Counted from the stretch's first letter, positions 49,915-62,476 are shown. The stretch: 64,000 nucleotides of DNA from Megalonaias nervosa (GCA_016617855.1 JAECUM010003286.1:62001-126000); one strand, 5' to 3'. Notes: generated by a model from the sequence alone, not told the origin. Made by a program: numbers and translations.

Positions 49915-50864
49915 CAGAGAAACTTTGCGCAAAAGTGGCTGTTGAATGATCTGTAAAGTACTTAAATTGTACGTGGGGAACAAGTTTGCAATATCTTAAT
50001 TTTCGCTCATATATTTAATCAATGGGTATACTGAAGGGATAAAACAAATTAGCACAGAATCGGCATGGGGTGAAATCCCAAAGCACACAACAATCACCTT
50101 GCTACTTTAAGCAGGTTAGTGGGTACTTTCAACAGTCTTTTTTTCACTGACAGAAATGAATGTCTGTCACCTCGAAAATTGTTTGGCATCTTCAGGAAGT
50201 ACAGTGTGAAGGGTTTGGTTGCTATAGAGACATCTCCACTTCCTCAATCAGACTTTTGATAAGATTTCCTTTGCAAGGGGGAGTTGCACTTTTTCTTCTA
50301 TTTTTCAAGATAGCACCAAATTGAGAATTGGCTTCCAGATTTAAATGATGACATGAAATTGGTAACAAGATGTTTTAAAAACATTGATGCAGTGCAAAAC
50401 ATAGAGCATGGTGACCAAAAATAAGTGCAGCACCTCATCATATGGAGCATTTTGACATGGCCTAAAAGGTTGAATGAAATTCACTGACATATAACAGGAA
50501 GACTGTTTGGAAGTATATTTTACACCTTGTGAAGGGTTAGAATGGCATACAACAGATGATAAATCCATGTCTGTAATCTGCATACTAAAAATACAACCAA
50601 TGTGCCAAGCAATAAAATAGCACCACTCCACCACTGTGACGGACCTTCTAAGATGAAAAGACTATCATTTTTTTCATGTCTATCGATAATATTTCATATT
50701 TTAGGCTGTGTATCATGAATCATACTGATATGTGGCAGTGGTGGATCATTTCACACCTACATTAGACTGCATTTTTGATAGGATTTTTTGCAGACTTTTT
50801 CAAAAATTTTGTTGAATGTCTCAGTTGTGTATGATTATGATTGAGGGCCATGGATATTAATCAT

Positions 50865-50968
50865 GTGGTCTTGTATTTGTTTGACTCAACATGGTCTTGT
50901 ATTGGATTGGCTTAACTTGGTCTTGTATTTGATTGACTCACCTTGGTCTTATATTTGATTAGCTCAGC
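50865..50968 (+). repeat. 26-bp tandem repeat, 4 copies, in unit 6
   Basis: Units like TGGTCTTGTATTTGATTGGC. One copy occurs in units 1-5 and two in units 7 (about 53751) and 8 (about 62655). Confidence 0.85.
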
Positions 50969-51152
50969 TTGTGAACACTTTTGCATCTACATTTCTGATC
51001 AGCTTTTGATCAGACTTGTTAAATGGTTCTCTGTCTTCATGATTATGAATGATATTTGATTATGAACAAGATCCAAACATAGTTATGTAGAAAATCTTGT
51101 ATCAGATTGGCTGAGATCAAAATCTTGGATGAGTTTGATGATAAGCAAGAGA

Positions 51153-51154
<2 letters not shown>

Positions 51155-51198
<44 letters not shown>
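51155..51198. repeat. (AT)n microsatellite in unit 6
   Basis: It sits at the same place as TA runs in units 5, 7 and 8. Confidence 0.9.
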
Positions 51199-51201
<3 letters not shown>

Positions 51202-51669
51202 CCAGGTCTGTATCTTTTGAATGGACTTTGATCAAACAGTAATAAATAAGTAATATAAATATGACATAAGGTTTGAGATGGTTTACATGGGACCGTTTTT
51301 ACAATACTACAAAAGCCTTCTTACTGAATGTGTCAACTGTTAAGTTCTATAAGCAATATGACTAAAAATACTTGGGACAATTTTTAGGGGTGGTGAAATA
51401 AAACCCATGCATTTTCATATTCTTTTATTAGTTTTAGGGTCACACAATTATCAATGAATATTTGCTCTCAATAATAATTTTGGGAAAATAAACAGTAGCA
51501 GCAGCAGCCATAATAGCATCAGGCAGCGCCTTTTCCTTGGATTTTATATTTTTGTGTCAATGAATACTTATCAGTTCTACCGGTAGTTTGCAGTTTCAAC
51601 TTTTGGGAAATAATGATACAAATTCCTAATCCTGTTTTCACATTCTATCCAAGTTCCTTCTTTTTGCAG

Positions 51670-51711
51670 ATCTCAGAAAAGGGAGAAATCAAGATCTAGG
51701 TCTAGATCCAG
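51670..51711 (+). CDS. RS microexon 6 (42 nt)
   Basis: The acceptor is CCTTCTTTTTGCAG and the donor CAG|GTAGGA. It encodes R-SQKREKSRSRSRS; Gln replaces the first Lys. Same symmetric phase. Confidence 0.75.
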
Positions 51712-53979
51712 GTAGGAATAAGGCCTAATGAACTTGTTAAATGGCCCTGCATCTATTCCTATTGTAATCCTTTGTAATAAAGTGGTCAGGTGATCTTTCT
51801 GAGCTAGTCAAATTTTAGTGACTTTATTTCTGATCATATTTGTAAAATTAAATTTGGTAGTGAAATCCACAAATATTAAAGAAGTTATTATGTATCGGAT
51901 AACCTTAGCTTCTTACCACTTAAATGGGAGTACTTTGTGACCATATTTTAATCAGACTTGCTAATTATAAGCCTAATATCACTAAGATGTTGGATGAGTT
52001 TTATTATGAATAAGTCCTATGTATAAGCTGATCCTCAATCTGATGGCTGAGTTTTTACTACTGTAGGGATGAAAGATTAATTGATATATCATTGTATCAT
52101 TACCTTTTCCATATTGATACCCATATTAATAGAAGAGGTGAAGCATCAATACAAAATTATTAGTTTTCATTTCATCAGCCCTGAATAATTATTAGTCATT
52201 TGCCTTTAAAATCTTTAAGCCAAGAATTTATTTGAGATGGCCATAGCAGGAATATGTACCCATTTTTGTTAGTAAGAAAGAAAAACTGTTGACAGCACCT
52301 ATTCGTCTTGTGCAAATTAACAAGCACAAGGTGTCTAACTCACGTGGTTTGAAATATCCCCCACGTTCCAACCCTGCCAATTCCATGCTGATTATTTTAT
52401 CCCATCAAGAAGCTCAGCCACTGATAACATATATCAGTGTTAAGAAGACATTCCAGATTTGTTCCCATGTATGATTTATGTACTGTGCTGATTATTTAAT
52501 AGCCACATGACACAAAGTTTCTCTTTTGCTTCACATCTTGTCTACTTGCATCAAGTTTGAAGTCTATACTTCTGGTCTGTCATGCAGGTAAATGTATCAC
52601 ATCTAATTCTGATTGGAGTTTATTCTTTGTTCAAGTCTAATCAGTAACCATTAATCAGAACTGTGGCATGTTCAATGAGTGACACTCTAGAAGTATTGGC
52701 ATTCAGATTAGGTCAATTTAGATGCAAAGCTTTGTTTGTTCAAGTCCAAACAATGACAACCAGTCAGAACTAATTGTGGCATATTCACTGTGTGACACAC
52801 CAGAAGTATTTGCATTTAAACTAGTCAGTTTAGAAACAATGCAACAGAGAAGCCTTGTGCCAAAGTGGCTATTATATGATCTGTATAGTACATAAATTAT
52901 ACAGGGTAACAAGTTTGTAATGTTTCAGTTTACACTGATACATCTAATTAATGGATATACTGGCAGGATGAAACAAGTTAGCACAGAATCAGCACAGGGC
53001 CAGATTCCAAACCACACAGATTATAGTCACCTTTTTAATTTGTTGAAAGTAGTGGGTGTTTTCAACAGTTTCTTTTTCCACTGGCAGAAATGAGTGCCTG
53101 TGACCTCAAAAGTTATTTTGCATCTGCAGGAAGTACAATGTTAAGTAATTGGTTGTTAGGGACATCTTTACTCCCTCACTCAGACTTTTTCTAGATTTCC
53201 TCTGCATGAGGAAATTGCACTATTTCTTCTGTTTTTCAAGAGAGCGCTGATCTGACTTCCAAATTTAAGTGAAGACATGAAATTGGTGAGATCATGCAGT
53301 GCAAAACAAAGGGCATGGTAACCAAGATGAGTCTTGCACCTGATCAGTTGGAGCAGTCTGAACTAGCCTAAAATGTTGAATGAAAGTCACTGACATGGAA
53401 TGAGTAGACTGTTTGAAAAGTATTTTTTACATCTTTTCAAGGATAAGAATGGTATATGAACAGATGATAAGTCTGTCTGTAATCTGCATACTAAAAAGGC
53501 AATAAAATAGCACCACCCCACCACAGTGACAGAGCCTCTAAAGAAGGAAAGACCATGAAATTTTATATGGGTATCGATAATGTTTCATATGTAGGCTGAG
53601 TATTTTGAATCATATTGATATGTGGCAGTGGTGTAACATTTCACACCCACATTAGAATGCAGTTTTGATAAGATTTTGATCATATATTTTTTTTTATAAA
53701 TGAAGATCTTTGCTTTGTATGATTGGTGAATTTCATTGATATTAATCATTGGTCTTGTATTTGATTGGCTCACCTTGGTCTTGTATTTGATTGGCTCAGC
53801 TTGTCAACTCTTGCAGTCAGATTTCTGATTAGCTTTTGACCAAGCTTGTTAAATGGTCTTATGTCTTCAAGATACTGAGTGATATTTGATTATGAACAAG
53901 GTCTAAACATATTTATGAGGTAATCTTGTATCAGATTGGCTGAGATCAAAATCTTGGATGAGTTTGATGATAAGCAAAA

Positions 53980-53991
53980 CCTATATATATA

Positions 53992-54042
<51 letters not shown>
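53980..54042. repeat. (AT)n microsatellite in unit 7
   Basis: TA runs with a TGTG interruption, ending TACACACA. Confidence 0.9.
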
Positions 54043-54044
<2 letters not shown>

Positions 54045-54514
54045 TAACCATGCCTGTATCTTCGGAATGAACTTTGATCAAACAGTAATAAAATAAGTAA
54101 TATCAATATTACATAAGGTTTGAGATGGTTTACTTGGGGCCGTTTTTACAATACTACATCAGCCTGCTTACTGAAAGTGTCAACTGTTAAGTTCTATAAG
54201 CCATGTGAGTAAAAATACTTGAGGCTCTTGTTATGGGTGGTTAAAAAACCCAGAATTTTCATATTCTTTTATTAGCTTTAGAATCACACAATTATCAATG
54301 TGTATTTGCTCTCAATAATAATTTTAGGAAAATAAACGGTGGCACAGGCATACATAATAACATCAGTGAGCATATTTTCCTTGGATTTGATATTTTTTGT
54401 CAATGAATGCTTATCAGTTCTACTGTTAGTTTGTTGTTTCCAGTTTTGGCACTTAATGACACAAGTTCCTGTTCCTGTTTCTACATTTTATCCAAGTTCC
54501 TTCTTTTTTTGCAG

Positions 54515-54556
54515 ATCTAAGAAAAGGGAGAAATCAAAATCTAGGTCTAGATCCAG
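54515..54556 (+). CDS. RS microexon 7 (42 nt)
   Basis: The acceptor is CCTTCTTTTTTTGCAG and the donor CAG|GTAGGA. It encodes R-SKKREKSKSRSRS, with one Arg changed to Lys. Same symmetric phase. Confidence 0.75.
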
Positions 54557-55072
54557 GTAGGAGTAAGGTCTAATGAACCTGTTAAATGGCCCTGCATCTA
54601 TTCTTATTTTAATCTTTTGTAATGAGATGGTCAGGCAATCTTTCTGAGCTTGTCAACATTTTAGTGACTTTATTTCTGATCATATTTTTTAAAATTAAAT
54701 TTGGCAGTGAAATTCACAAATATTAAAGAAGTTATCATGTGTCTGATAACCTGAGCTTCTTAGCTCTTGAAAGACAGTACTATATTTTTGACCCGATTTT
54801 TATCAGACTTGGTAAATTATAAGGCTAATATCATTAAGAGGTTGAATGGGTTTTCTTATGAATGAGTCCTGTGCATATTTATAAGTTGATTCTCCATCAG
54901 ATTGGCTGAGTTTTGCCACTGTAGTGACTAGGGTTGAAGTTTGTAATTTCATGAACCCCATAAGTGCCATAGTGATCACATGAGATGATGCTGGTCACAT
55001 GGCTGATTCAGTCATGAGAGCAAAGAAATGGAAGTCTCAATGTCTTATTGCGTGGGAAGTGTTAAGGGTTGG

Positions 55073-55192
55073 CATGTGATCACTAAGGCACTTATGGGGT
55101 TGACAAAATTACAATCAAACTTTGACTTGGTAAGTCTAGTTTAATTTATCAATTTCACTTCCCCTATAAGTGCCTCATGATCCCATGAGATT
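55073..55192. repeat. DIRS-2 internal complementary region
   Basis: Its first part (55073-55112, with GGCACTTATGGGGTTGACAA) is the reverse complement of the left terminus, and its last part (55149-55192, with TTTCACTTCCCCTATAAGTG) that of the right terminus. It lies just inside the 3' end of the recombinase gene, the expected place. Confidence 0.85.
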
Positions 55193-55311
55193 TCAGAGCG
55201 AGGCTTCCATTTATGGAATAGATTACCTACAACTAGAAGAAAAAGAGGAAAACTTTTATATGTTGGTATTAAACCAGATAACCCAAAGTTACATTGTACA
55301 TTACATGACCA

Positions 55312-56186
55312 TTATAAAATTCTGGATGCTGACAAGACCTTTGTACTGAATTCAGTCTGGTCGGTAATGAGCTTGTTATAAAATTTCCTGAAATTACAGG
55401 TACCAGCCCAACCAGCTGCCTTCAGGATTATACCCAATTGTACCCCTTTAGCACAGGCTGCAGAAACAGATGCAGCCTTTGTGCTATGAGCCTGAAAGAC
55501 TGAGGTATCACTACCAGACTTTCTCATAACAGTCTTTATCCAGTTTGATATTGTACTTTTAGCAACTTTTTTATGTGGAGAATGTGTGCTGATAAATAAC
55601 TGTGTTTCAGAATTTCTCAAACGTTTGGTCCGTTGCAAATAACATTGTAAGACACAACACAATTTTTTGTAATATGGATAAGATTAAAAAACAAAGGGCT
55701 CCACATGTTTACCTGGTTTGGATTGTTTCAGCAATGAAGGAATGTGTATTTGTACAAAATTTAATGCTATTTGTCTGCATAAGGTGAAGCATCTGACACC
55801 TCTGTCCTGTTAACAAAGCAAGCAGCATGACTAACTTCAAAGTAAGTTCCTGCAATGATGATTGGTCATTGCCTTGTAAAGAGAGAAAATAGTTAAACAC
55901 AAGCCACACATCCCACAAATGAGTACTTTGGAAATGAAGGCTTTACAGTGAACACCCCTCTCATAAATCTCACAAGTAAAACGTTCTTCCTTAGAGTGGA
56001 TTTAGAAGTAAGACTAACAAATGATGAAATTGCAGATCTAGCTGTATTTACAGAACTATAACCTAAACCTTTATGTACTAATTAAGTTAAAAACTCTATA
56101 ACAAAAGTCACAGGTGTGTCAAGTGGATTAATCTGTCTTTGATTTGAAACTAACATCCACTTTTGGAGAGACCCCAATACTGCATT
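55312..56186 (-). pseudogene. DIRS-2 tyrosine recombinase (broken)
   Basis: The first catalytic Arg is in MLLALLTGQRCQMLHLM (about 55835-55785). The C-terminal part has SKSTISNWIKTVMRKSG-like sequence (AKSTISNWIKTVMRKSG) and AHSTKAASVSAACAKG, where the usual H-x-x-R reads H-x-x-K. The catalytic Tyr lies in NFRKFYNKLI and is present. The parts are in different frames (frame change near 55700), and the second Arg is replaced by Lys. It probably retains most of the fold but is not functional. Confidence 0.8.
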
Positions 56187-56770
56187 TTAGTTGATGTTCT
56201 CCATGAATTGATGATAGGCAGCCCTTTCTGATAATCCTTGATTTTTGATTGCTGTCCAGATAAGTGAAAAACACCCATCTTCAATTTGTGGAGGGGGTGT
56301 CATTATTGCGGATTGTGTGCCAAGTGTAGAATCTCTTGTGGACGTGGCAGTAGAAAACAAGGACCAACTACAGCATGCAGGAAGCTCGGAAACCAGGGTT
56401 GCGTTGTCCATAGTAATGACACCAAAATAACATCTGCTTCATCTTGGGCCATTTTTTGAAGCACCATTCCCAACAGACTGAAAGGTGGAAAGAAATAATG
56501 ACGACTGTAATTCCATTTTAAAGAAAAAGCATCAACTGCTATAGCTTTTGGGTCAGGTCTGTATGAAACATAATGTGGAAGTTGGTGATTTAGACTGGAA
56601 GCAAATAAAACCACATCTATGTGCCAATACACTTTAACGATGGCACTGAATACTATAGCACTTAACTTCCATTCAGAATCCTCATTTATGTTTCTAGACA
56701 ATCTATCTGCATCACAATTTAGCATTCCCGGCAAATGAGAAGCACTTAACCAGATACTCATAATTGTACA
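56187..56770 (-). pseudogene. DIRS-2 segment between RNase H and recombinase
   Basis: SASHLPGMLNCDADRLSRNI (the DxLSR end of RNase H), then IDVVLFASSLNHQLPHYVSY, AIAVDAFSLKWNYSRHYFFP and VILVSLLWTTQPWFPSFLHA. It follows the same block order as in DIRS-1 and is fused to the RNase H tail. Confidence 0.82.
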
Positions 56771-57142
56771 TCACAGTAAGATATCACGCGATAATTTATG
56801 CAGTTTAGAAATGCGGTCCCCCATTTTGTTCACATATGAAACTGCTACAGAGTAATCCATGTAGATGCACACATGCATGTTCTTCACTTCTGAACAAACA
56901 GATTGTAATGTCAAAAAACATGCTTTCAGTTCCAAGAAGTTAATATGACACAGTTTTTCCTCCTGATCCCAATGACCACCTGTTTCAGCTTTGGTTGTAT
57001 GATTTACTCTCCCCCAACCAACAAGCGAGCTGTCACTGGTCAAAACAACCTGTGGTTCACCATGTGAAACTACTTTATAACTGGAGTGCACATTAGATAT
57101 CCACCAAGATATACACTGTTTGCTGTCTGCCACAAGTGACAA
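56771..57142 (-). pseudogene. DIRS-2 RNase H domain
   Basis: VVLTSDSSLVGWGRVNH supplies the first catalytic Asp, INFLELKACFLTLQS the Glu, and HVCIYMDYSVAVSYVNKMGD the next Asp (MDYS where SDNT is usual). All three acidic residues are in one open frame. Confidence 0.82.
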
Positions 57143-57178
57143 ATAAGCATCGAGTTTACCTTTATGTATCTTTAAGTA

Positions 57179-57902
57179 TTAATCTCTTTCATGTTCTAGA
57201 TCTTTATAATATAAAGGCGCATACTCTACACCTGGTTCGCAAGCAACAGTCTTTCCCACAAGTTGAGCCGATTCATGAATAGTGATGTTCTGTTTCCACA
57301 GTATGTCATAACACTGAGCAACGAGACTGTCTGCTTTATCTTGAGTTAGCCTGATAGTCATTGTGACTGAGTCCAGCAAAAATCCCACAAATTTTATTTT
57401 CTGGGTGGGTTCAAACACAGATTTTCAGGGGTAAACGGTTAAGTCCAATCCATCAAATATACGAACTGTTTCCTTAACATTTTGCATACACTGGTCATAA
57501 AATTCCCCCAACAAACAACTATCGTCAATGTATGCCACATATGTGAACCCTTTTTGTCTCAATGATGCAAAAACTGGCTTCAATAGCTTTGTGAAAATGC
57601 GTGGTGCAGATGACAAACCATTCGGCAAACAGGTAAATTCATATATATCCCCAAACTACAGAAAATGCAAATACTTCCTATGTATCTGAGCCACAGAAAC
57701 AGAATAGTAGGCATCCTTCAAGTCAACAGATGCAAAGAAACAATTTTTTCTCATGGCATTAGCAGCTGTTTTCAAAGTTTATATTTTAAAATGTATCTTC
57801 TCAACATTTGTATTGTTTTAAATTCCAAAGAAGTCTCACAGACCCATCTTTTTAGGTCGAATGAAAATGTTTGAAAAATATTGTCCAGGTCTTGAATTAA
57901 CT
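57179..57902 (-). pseudogene. DIRS-2 reverse transcriptase (broken)
   Basis: MPNGLSSAPRIFTKLLKPVF and the catalytic VAYIDDSCLLG (YIDD, about 57540-57505), then the KIKFVGFLLDSVTMTIRLT block and the connection to RNase H. Upstream, minus-strand codons near 57720-57660 restore the D-A-Y-Y motif in a different frame. A stop or frame change near 57420 and others upstream break the ORF. Confidence 0.85.
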
Positions 57903-59400
57903 TTATGAATAATACCTTTTGCAAGAAAATTTTTTAATTTCACCATTTATTTGTCTCTCCTCAGTTACTGAAAATGTAATTTGGTTTGGTATATATGCTT
58001 GCACAGGTCGCTGTTCAAACTCTGTTTCGTAGCCTTTCACAATATTCAGAATCCAAGAATCAGAAGTAATATTTTGCCATTCTTCAAACCATGCTGAAAT
58101 TTTCCAAGCAACAAAATCGTCAGGTGTATTGTTCATACAAGAAACATACGTACTTACATGATTCTGCATACTAATAGTCTGGGAAAAATTTACTGATCCT
58201 TCCGATGTTTGAGAAACCTGGTTCCTTGTTTCTGAACTTTTTTGAAGCCCTTCCTCCAGTGATGATTGGGCTGTCCCTGATAATTCCGGTTTCGGAAGTG
58301 TCCGGCCCGTGAATAAGATCATCCTAAGAAAAGGCACATTGCTTTTATAATTTGAGGCCACTTGTTGTTTTGCTGCTTCCTGTTGCTTTTTTCCCAGCAG
58401 CTGAGTTCCATCCTTCTGGGATTCATTTGGCTTAGTTACCAGCCCATTCACATTATCTTCAAAAAGCCAGTTTGTGATGGGATTTGACGCAGCACAGATG
58501 GGCTGATACATGTTGGTTAGCTCAGGTTTTATGGGTTTACAATGCTTAAAACTGAAGTCATTGAACAGAAATGATGACATTTTAAAATGTCTATGACAGT
58601 GTCCCTAACTGAATCCAGCGGTAATTCTCGAAGATTGTTTCTATGCTTCTTAAACAATTCCATTGCCCTTAAGGTGGGGACCAACATTTGCCCCAACTGA
58701 GTTTGCAACTTTTGCAGTGATATATCAACACTCCTGGCCTGTTTTGACATTGCAAAATTCCAGACCTCAGTATTGACTGTTCACCTTTAAATTGTCACAA
58801 TTTCCTGGTCTGAAATACTTCTCCTGCAATGGTGTAACCTTGTCATGGGAGAACACTGAACGTAGTCCTTTATTGAGAACTTACGCTAATTTTTCATCCA
58901 CATTTGGACCTGCTTTTTGGTGTTCAAGCAAAAATCATCATCATTTGTATTAACCTCAGTGGAATCTGTATCTGGCATAATTAGCCCAGCAACATCCACA
59001 TCCAAGTCAACATCCCCTTTGTTGTGCATAGTGTCCAAATCCTTTTAAAAATTACTAATGTGTGCCGATCCTGAAGAAGCCGCAGCTGATGTGCTTGGCA
59101 TTTGGGTTTTACTAGCAACACTGGCCAGGATCTCTTCCATTTTTGTCATGCATGCATGCATTTTGGACACAACCTCTGCGTTTTGTGCCCACAACTGACA
59201 TTGCATGGCAAATTCTTTATTCAGGGTAGTCGTATTGGTTGTTTGGGCGGAAATCACATGACTTGTGCCAGTAGCAGACAATGACGTTACGTCTTCTTGT
59301 TGTAATGGTCGACCTAATGTAGCTTTTCCCAGCTGCCCAACATGTGCCTCACCAGGCCTCGCATCAATGGAGGCAGTTGCTGATGGCAAATGCACTCGTT
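57903..59400 (-). pseudogene. DIRS-2 gag-like ORF (broken)
   Basis: Three open parts. An N-terminal Ser/Thr/Ala-rich piece has a coiled-coil-like stretch (KMHACMTKMEEILASVA, 59395-59045). A helical piece follows (SVDISLQKLQTQLGQMLVPT, 58750-58529). The third is a long piece (58580-57903) ending in a segment like WQNITSDSWILNIVKGYETE, the typical lead-in to the RT of DIRS elements (W..ITSD.WIL..V..GY). Frameshifts separate the parts. Confidence 0.65.
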
Positions 59401-61321
59401 TCCCCTCAAACCCGTTTTGGAAACTGTACTTATATTATCTGTGACGTTTCCTTTGCATTTTTGACAATTTTTGAGTATTTCACTCATTAAGCCTGTCCCT
59501 CTGGGATCTGCCTTGGGCGGTTTGCACCCTCCTTTGTGTTAAAGTTGAAGTTCAGTGAAAACTTGCAAAAAGTTGTGAAACTATCAGCAACACTTTGCTT
59601 CTGCAAAGGTGCAACCCAATTTGCGGAAATTAGTGCTCCGGAATGCACAAAAATAATGACTGTAAAACTTTTCTTCTGAAATCATAAATAACGCTGTTAA
59701 TTTTTCAATTTTTTTCTTCGTTGATTTGCTTTCAAACTGTACACTTCCATGCAGCCATTGTTCTGATCAGCCACGTGACCAGCATCATCTCATGGGATCA
59801 CGAGGCACTTATTGGGGAAGTGAAATTCATATATCAGTGTTTCAGTACCTTTTCCATATTGATATCCATAATGATCCAAGAGGCAAAGAATTATACAAAA
59901 TGATTAGTTTAATTTTCAGCAGTCCTGAATAATTATTAGTCATTTGCCTTTAAAATCGTTAGGCTGAGAATTCACTTGAGATGGACATACAGGAATATGC
60001 ACTCATTATTTATAGTAAGAAAGAAAACTGATTGACAGTACCTATTCATCCTGTGGAAATTAACAAACACAAGGTCTAACTCATGTGGTCTGAAATATGC
60101 CCCCACATCCCAACCCTGCCAATTTCATGCTAATTACTTTATCCCATCAAGATGCTCAGCCACTGATAACATATATCAATGTTAAAAGACATTCCAGATT
60201 TGTTCCTATGTATGATTTATGTACTATACTGATCATTTCATAACCACATGACACAAAGTTTCTTTTTTGTTTCACATCTTGTCTACTTGCATCAAGTTTG
60301 AGGTCTATACTTCTGGTCTGTCATGCAGATAAATGTATCACATTTAATTCTGATTGGGAGTTATTCTTTGTTCAAGTCCAAACAATAACCATTAAACTGG
60401 TGTATTCAATGAGTGACACTCTGGAAGTATTTGCATCCAAACTAGGTCAGTTTAGATACAAAGCTTTGTTTGTTGAAAGCCAAACAATAACTACCAATCA
60501 GAACTAACTACGGCATATTCACTGCATGACACACCAGAAGTATTTGCATCCAAACTAGGTTAGTTTAGATAAAATGCAGCAGAGAAACTTTGCATAAAAG
60601 TGGCTATTATATGATCAGGAAAGTACTTAAATTGAACATGGAGAGCATGTTTATAATGTCTCCTTTTATGCTGATATATGTAATCAGTGAGTATACTAAA
60701 GGGATAAAACAAATTAGCACAGGGCCATATTCTAAACCACACAGGTTATAGTCACCTTGTTACTTTATAGAAGGTTAGTGGGTGTTTTGAGCATTTTTTT
60801 TTAAACTGGAAGAAATGTCTGTTGCCTTGAAAGTTGTTTTGCATCTGCAGGTAGTACCATGTGAAGGGTATGGTTGGTAGAGACATATTCTCTTCCTTAC
60901 GCAAACTTTTTCTTAGATAAGATTTCCTTTGCTTGAGGAAATTGCACTATTTCTTCTTTTTTTCAAGATAGCACAGAACTGACTTCCAGATTTAACTGAC
61001 AACATGAATTTGGTAACAAGATATTTTAGAATTATTAATGCAGTGCAAAACATAGGGATTGGTGACCAAGATGAGTCTTGTGCCTGATCAAATGGAGGGG
61101 CCTGAAATGGCCTAAAATTTGAATGAAAATCACTGACACATAACAGGTTGTCTGTTTGGAAGTACATTTTATATCTTGTCAAGATTCAGAATGGTATATG
61201 AACAGATGATAAGTCTGTGTGTAATCTGCATACTAAATATACAACCAATAAAAGAGCATTACCCCACCACAGTGACAGACCATCTAAAGACAAAAATACC
61301 ATCAAACATTTTATGTGTATC

Positions 61322-62476
61322 AATCATACCTGTAAACTCTAATGCCAGGAAAAAAAACAAGATGTTTTGGGTCTTTTGACTCCTACCTCCTGATATGATA
61401 ATATCTCTGATTTATGCTAAGAACTCATGATTAATATGTTATGTCTGTTGATTTTCATTTCTCCTAGAAGTAATTATACTTAGACATATACAATCCACAG
61501 AAGCCATGTTCTATTTTATCACCTGTGAATATCATTGTGATGATTATAATTATCATACTATAAAAAGAACATTCTTCAGTAAATAAAATTTTTAATTTAA
61601 ACATTAGTCTGTAAATATATGAATTATTTTTTTTATCCCACAACAATACTAAAATTAGAAAATAAACTGCAAGAAACAAAACGAGACCACAGCAATAAAA
61701 TTCTGAGCAGTTAATTTCAATCCCAAGAATGATCACTGTGAGTGCTGTAGTATCTCCATTCCCACGAAAGAAACTTGCACGAGTAAATACTTGGCATTAC
61801 TGTACTTATATACAAACATTAATTACCATTAATTAATTAAATTAAAAGAAAGAATGAAAAATACCCATACCATGCAGAATATGTGCCCGTAGAAACTAAT
61901 TCAGAATACCAACGAATATGTTATTTAGCAGACAGTGTTAAATGCTTTACAGTTGACAGTAAGAAAATAGTGTGGGATATAAAATGTGGGAAAAATAGTT
62001 CTCACATGTGTACACTTGAGACTGCGAATTTAGGCTGTGTTACAACAAAATAGGGCATTGTTTATTTGCCAATCAGTTGCTGGTGCTTACATAACACACT
62101 GTAGAACATGGTTTTTTTGAAGTATATCAGAGGGCCAGACCTTTTCACAAGAAGATTACAGTGATAAGAATTAACTGTTAATTAGTCACACTGGCTTTCT
62201 TGCTGTTTACTTAATACTAACCTTAAGCTATTATGCAGTTTTGCTACAGCTACCAGAATATGAAAAAAGGGCACAACCTGGGGGAAACAAAGGCATGTCA
62301 TAAGGAGAAACGGCGTGTCCTTTGACAATTTCATGCATATTGCACCTGAAAGATTGGTCAATATTTAGTGAAAACAGGCTTAGAAAATGCTGCAAAAATC
62401 TTGCCGATTTTAGGTCCCAATCTCCCTTATTTTTTTATTAAATCATCCTACTTGGCATTTAAAATGTTGATAGATA
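61322..62476. mobile_element. Unidentified insertion in unit 8
   Basis: In the other units TACCATCCAATATTTTACAT is followed within 20 bases by GATAATGTTTCATATTGTAG. Here about 1.15 kb separates the two. No inverted ends, A-rich tail, target duplication or coding family is recognised. Confidence 0.6.

Larger units (their letters stand above)
47238..50332 (+). repeat. Array unit 5 (old class, with SINE)
   Basis: First unit with the long form: about 170 extra bases upstream of the exon (from TATTTGATTATGAACAAGAT to a TA run) and about 190 downstream. Confidence 0.9.
50333..53257 (+). repeat. Array unit 6 (old class)
   Basis: Long form. Contains a four-fold amplified 26-bp repeat and an expanded TA run (about 51155-51198). 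Confidence 0.9.
54940..59829 (-). mobile_element. DIRS-type retrotransposon (DIRS-2) inside array unit 7
   Basis: It has inverted terminal repeats (54945-55009 and 59764-59829, with shared ATGAGATGATGCTGGTCAC) and an internal complementary region. Genes on the minus strand run gag-like, RT, RNase H, tyrosine recombinase. The unit sequence on either side joins cleanly (GGGTTGAA / ATATATCAGTG) without target duplication, as expected for DIRS. It is about 4.9 kb. Confidence 0.9.
53258..60982 (+). repeat. Array unit 7 (old class, interrupted by DIRS-2)
   Basis: Unit sequence runs to about 54940, resumes at about 59830 and is about 2.8 kb without the insertion. Confidence 0.9.
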
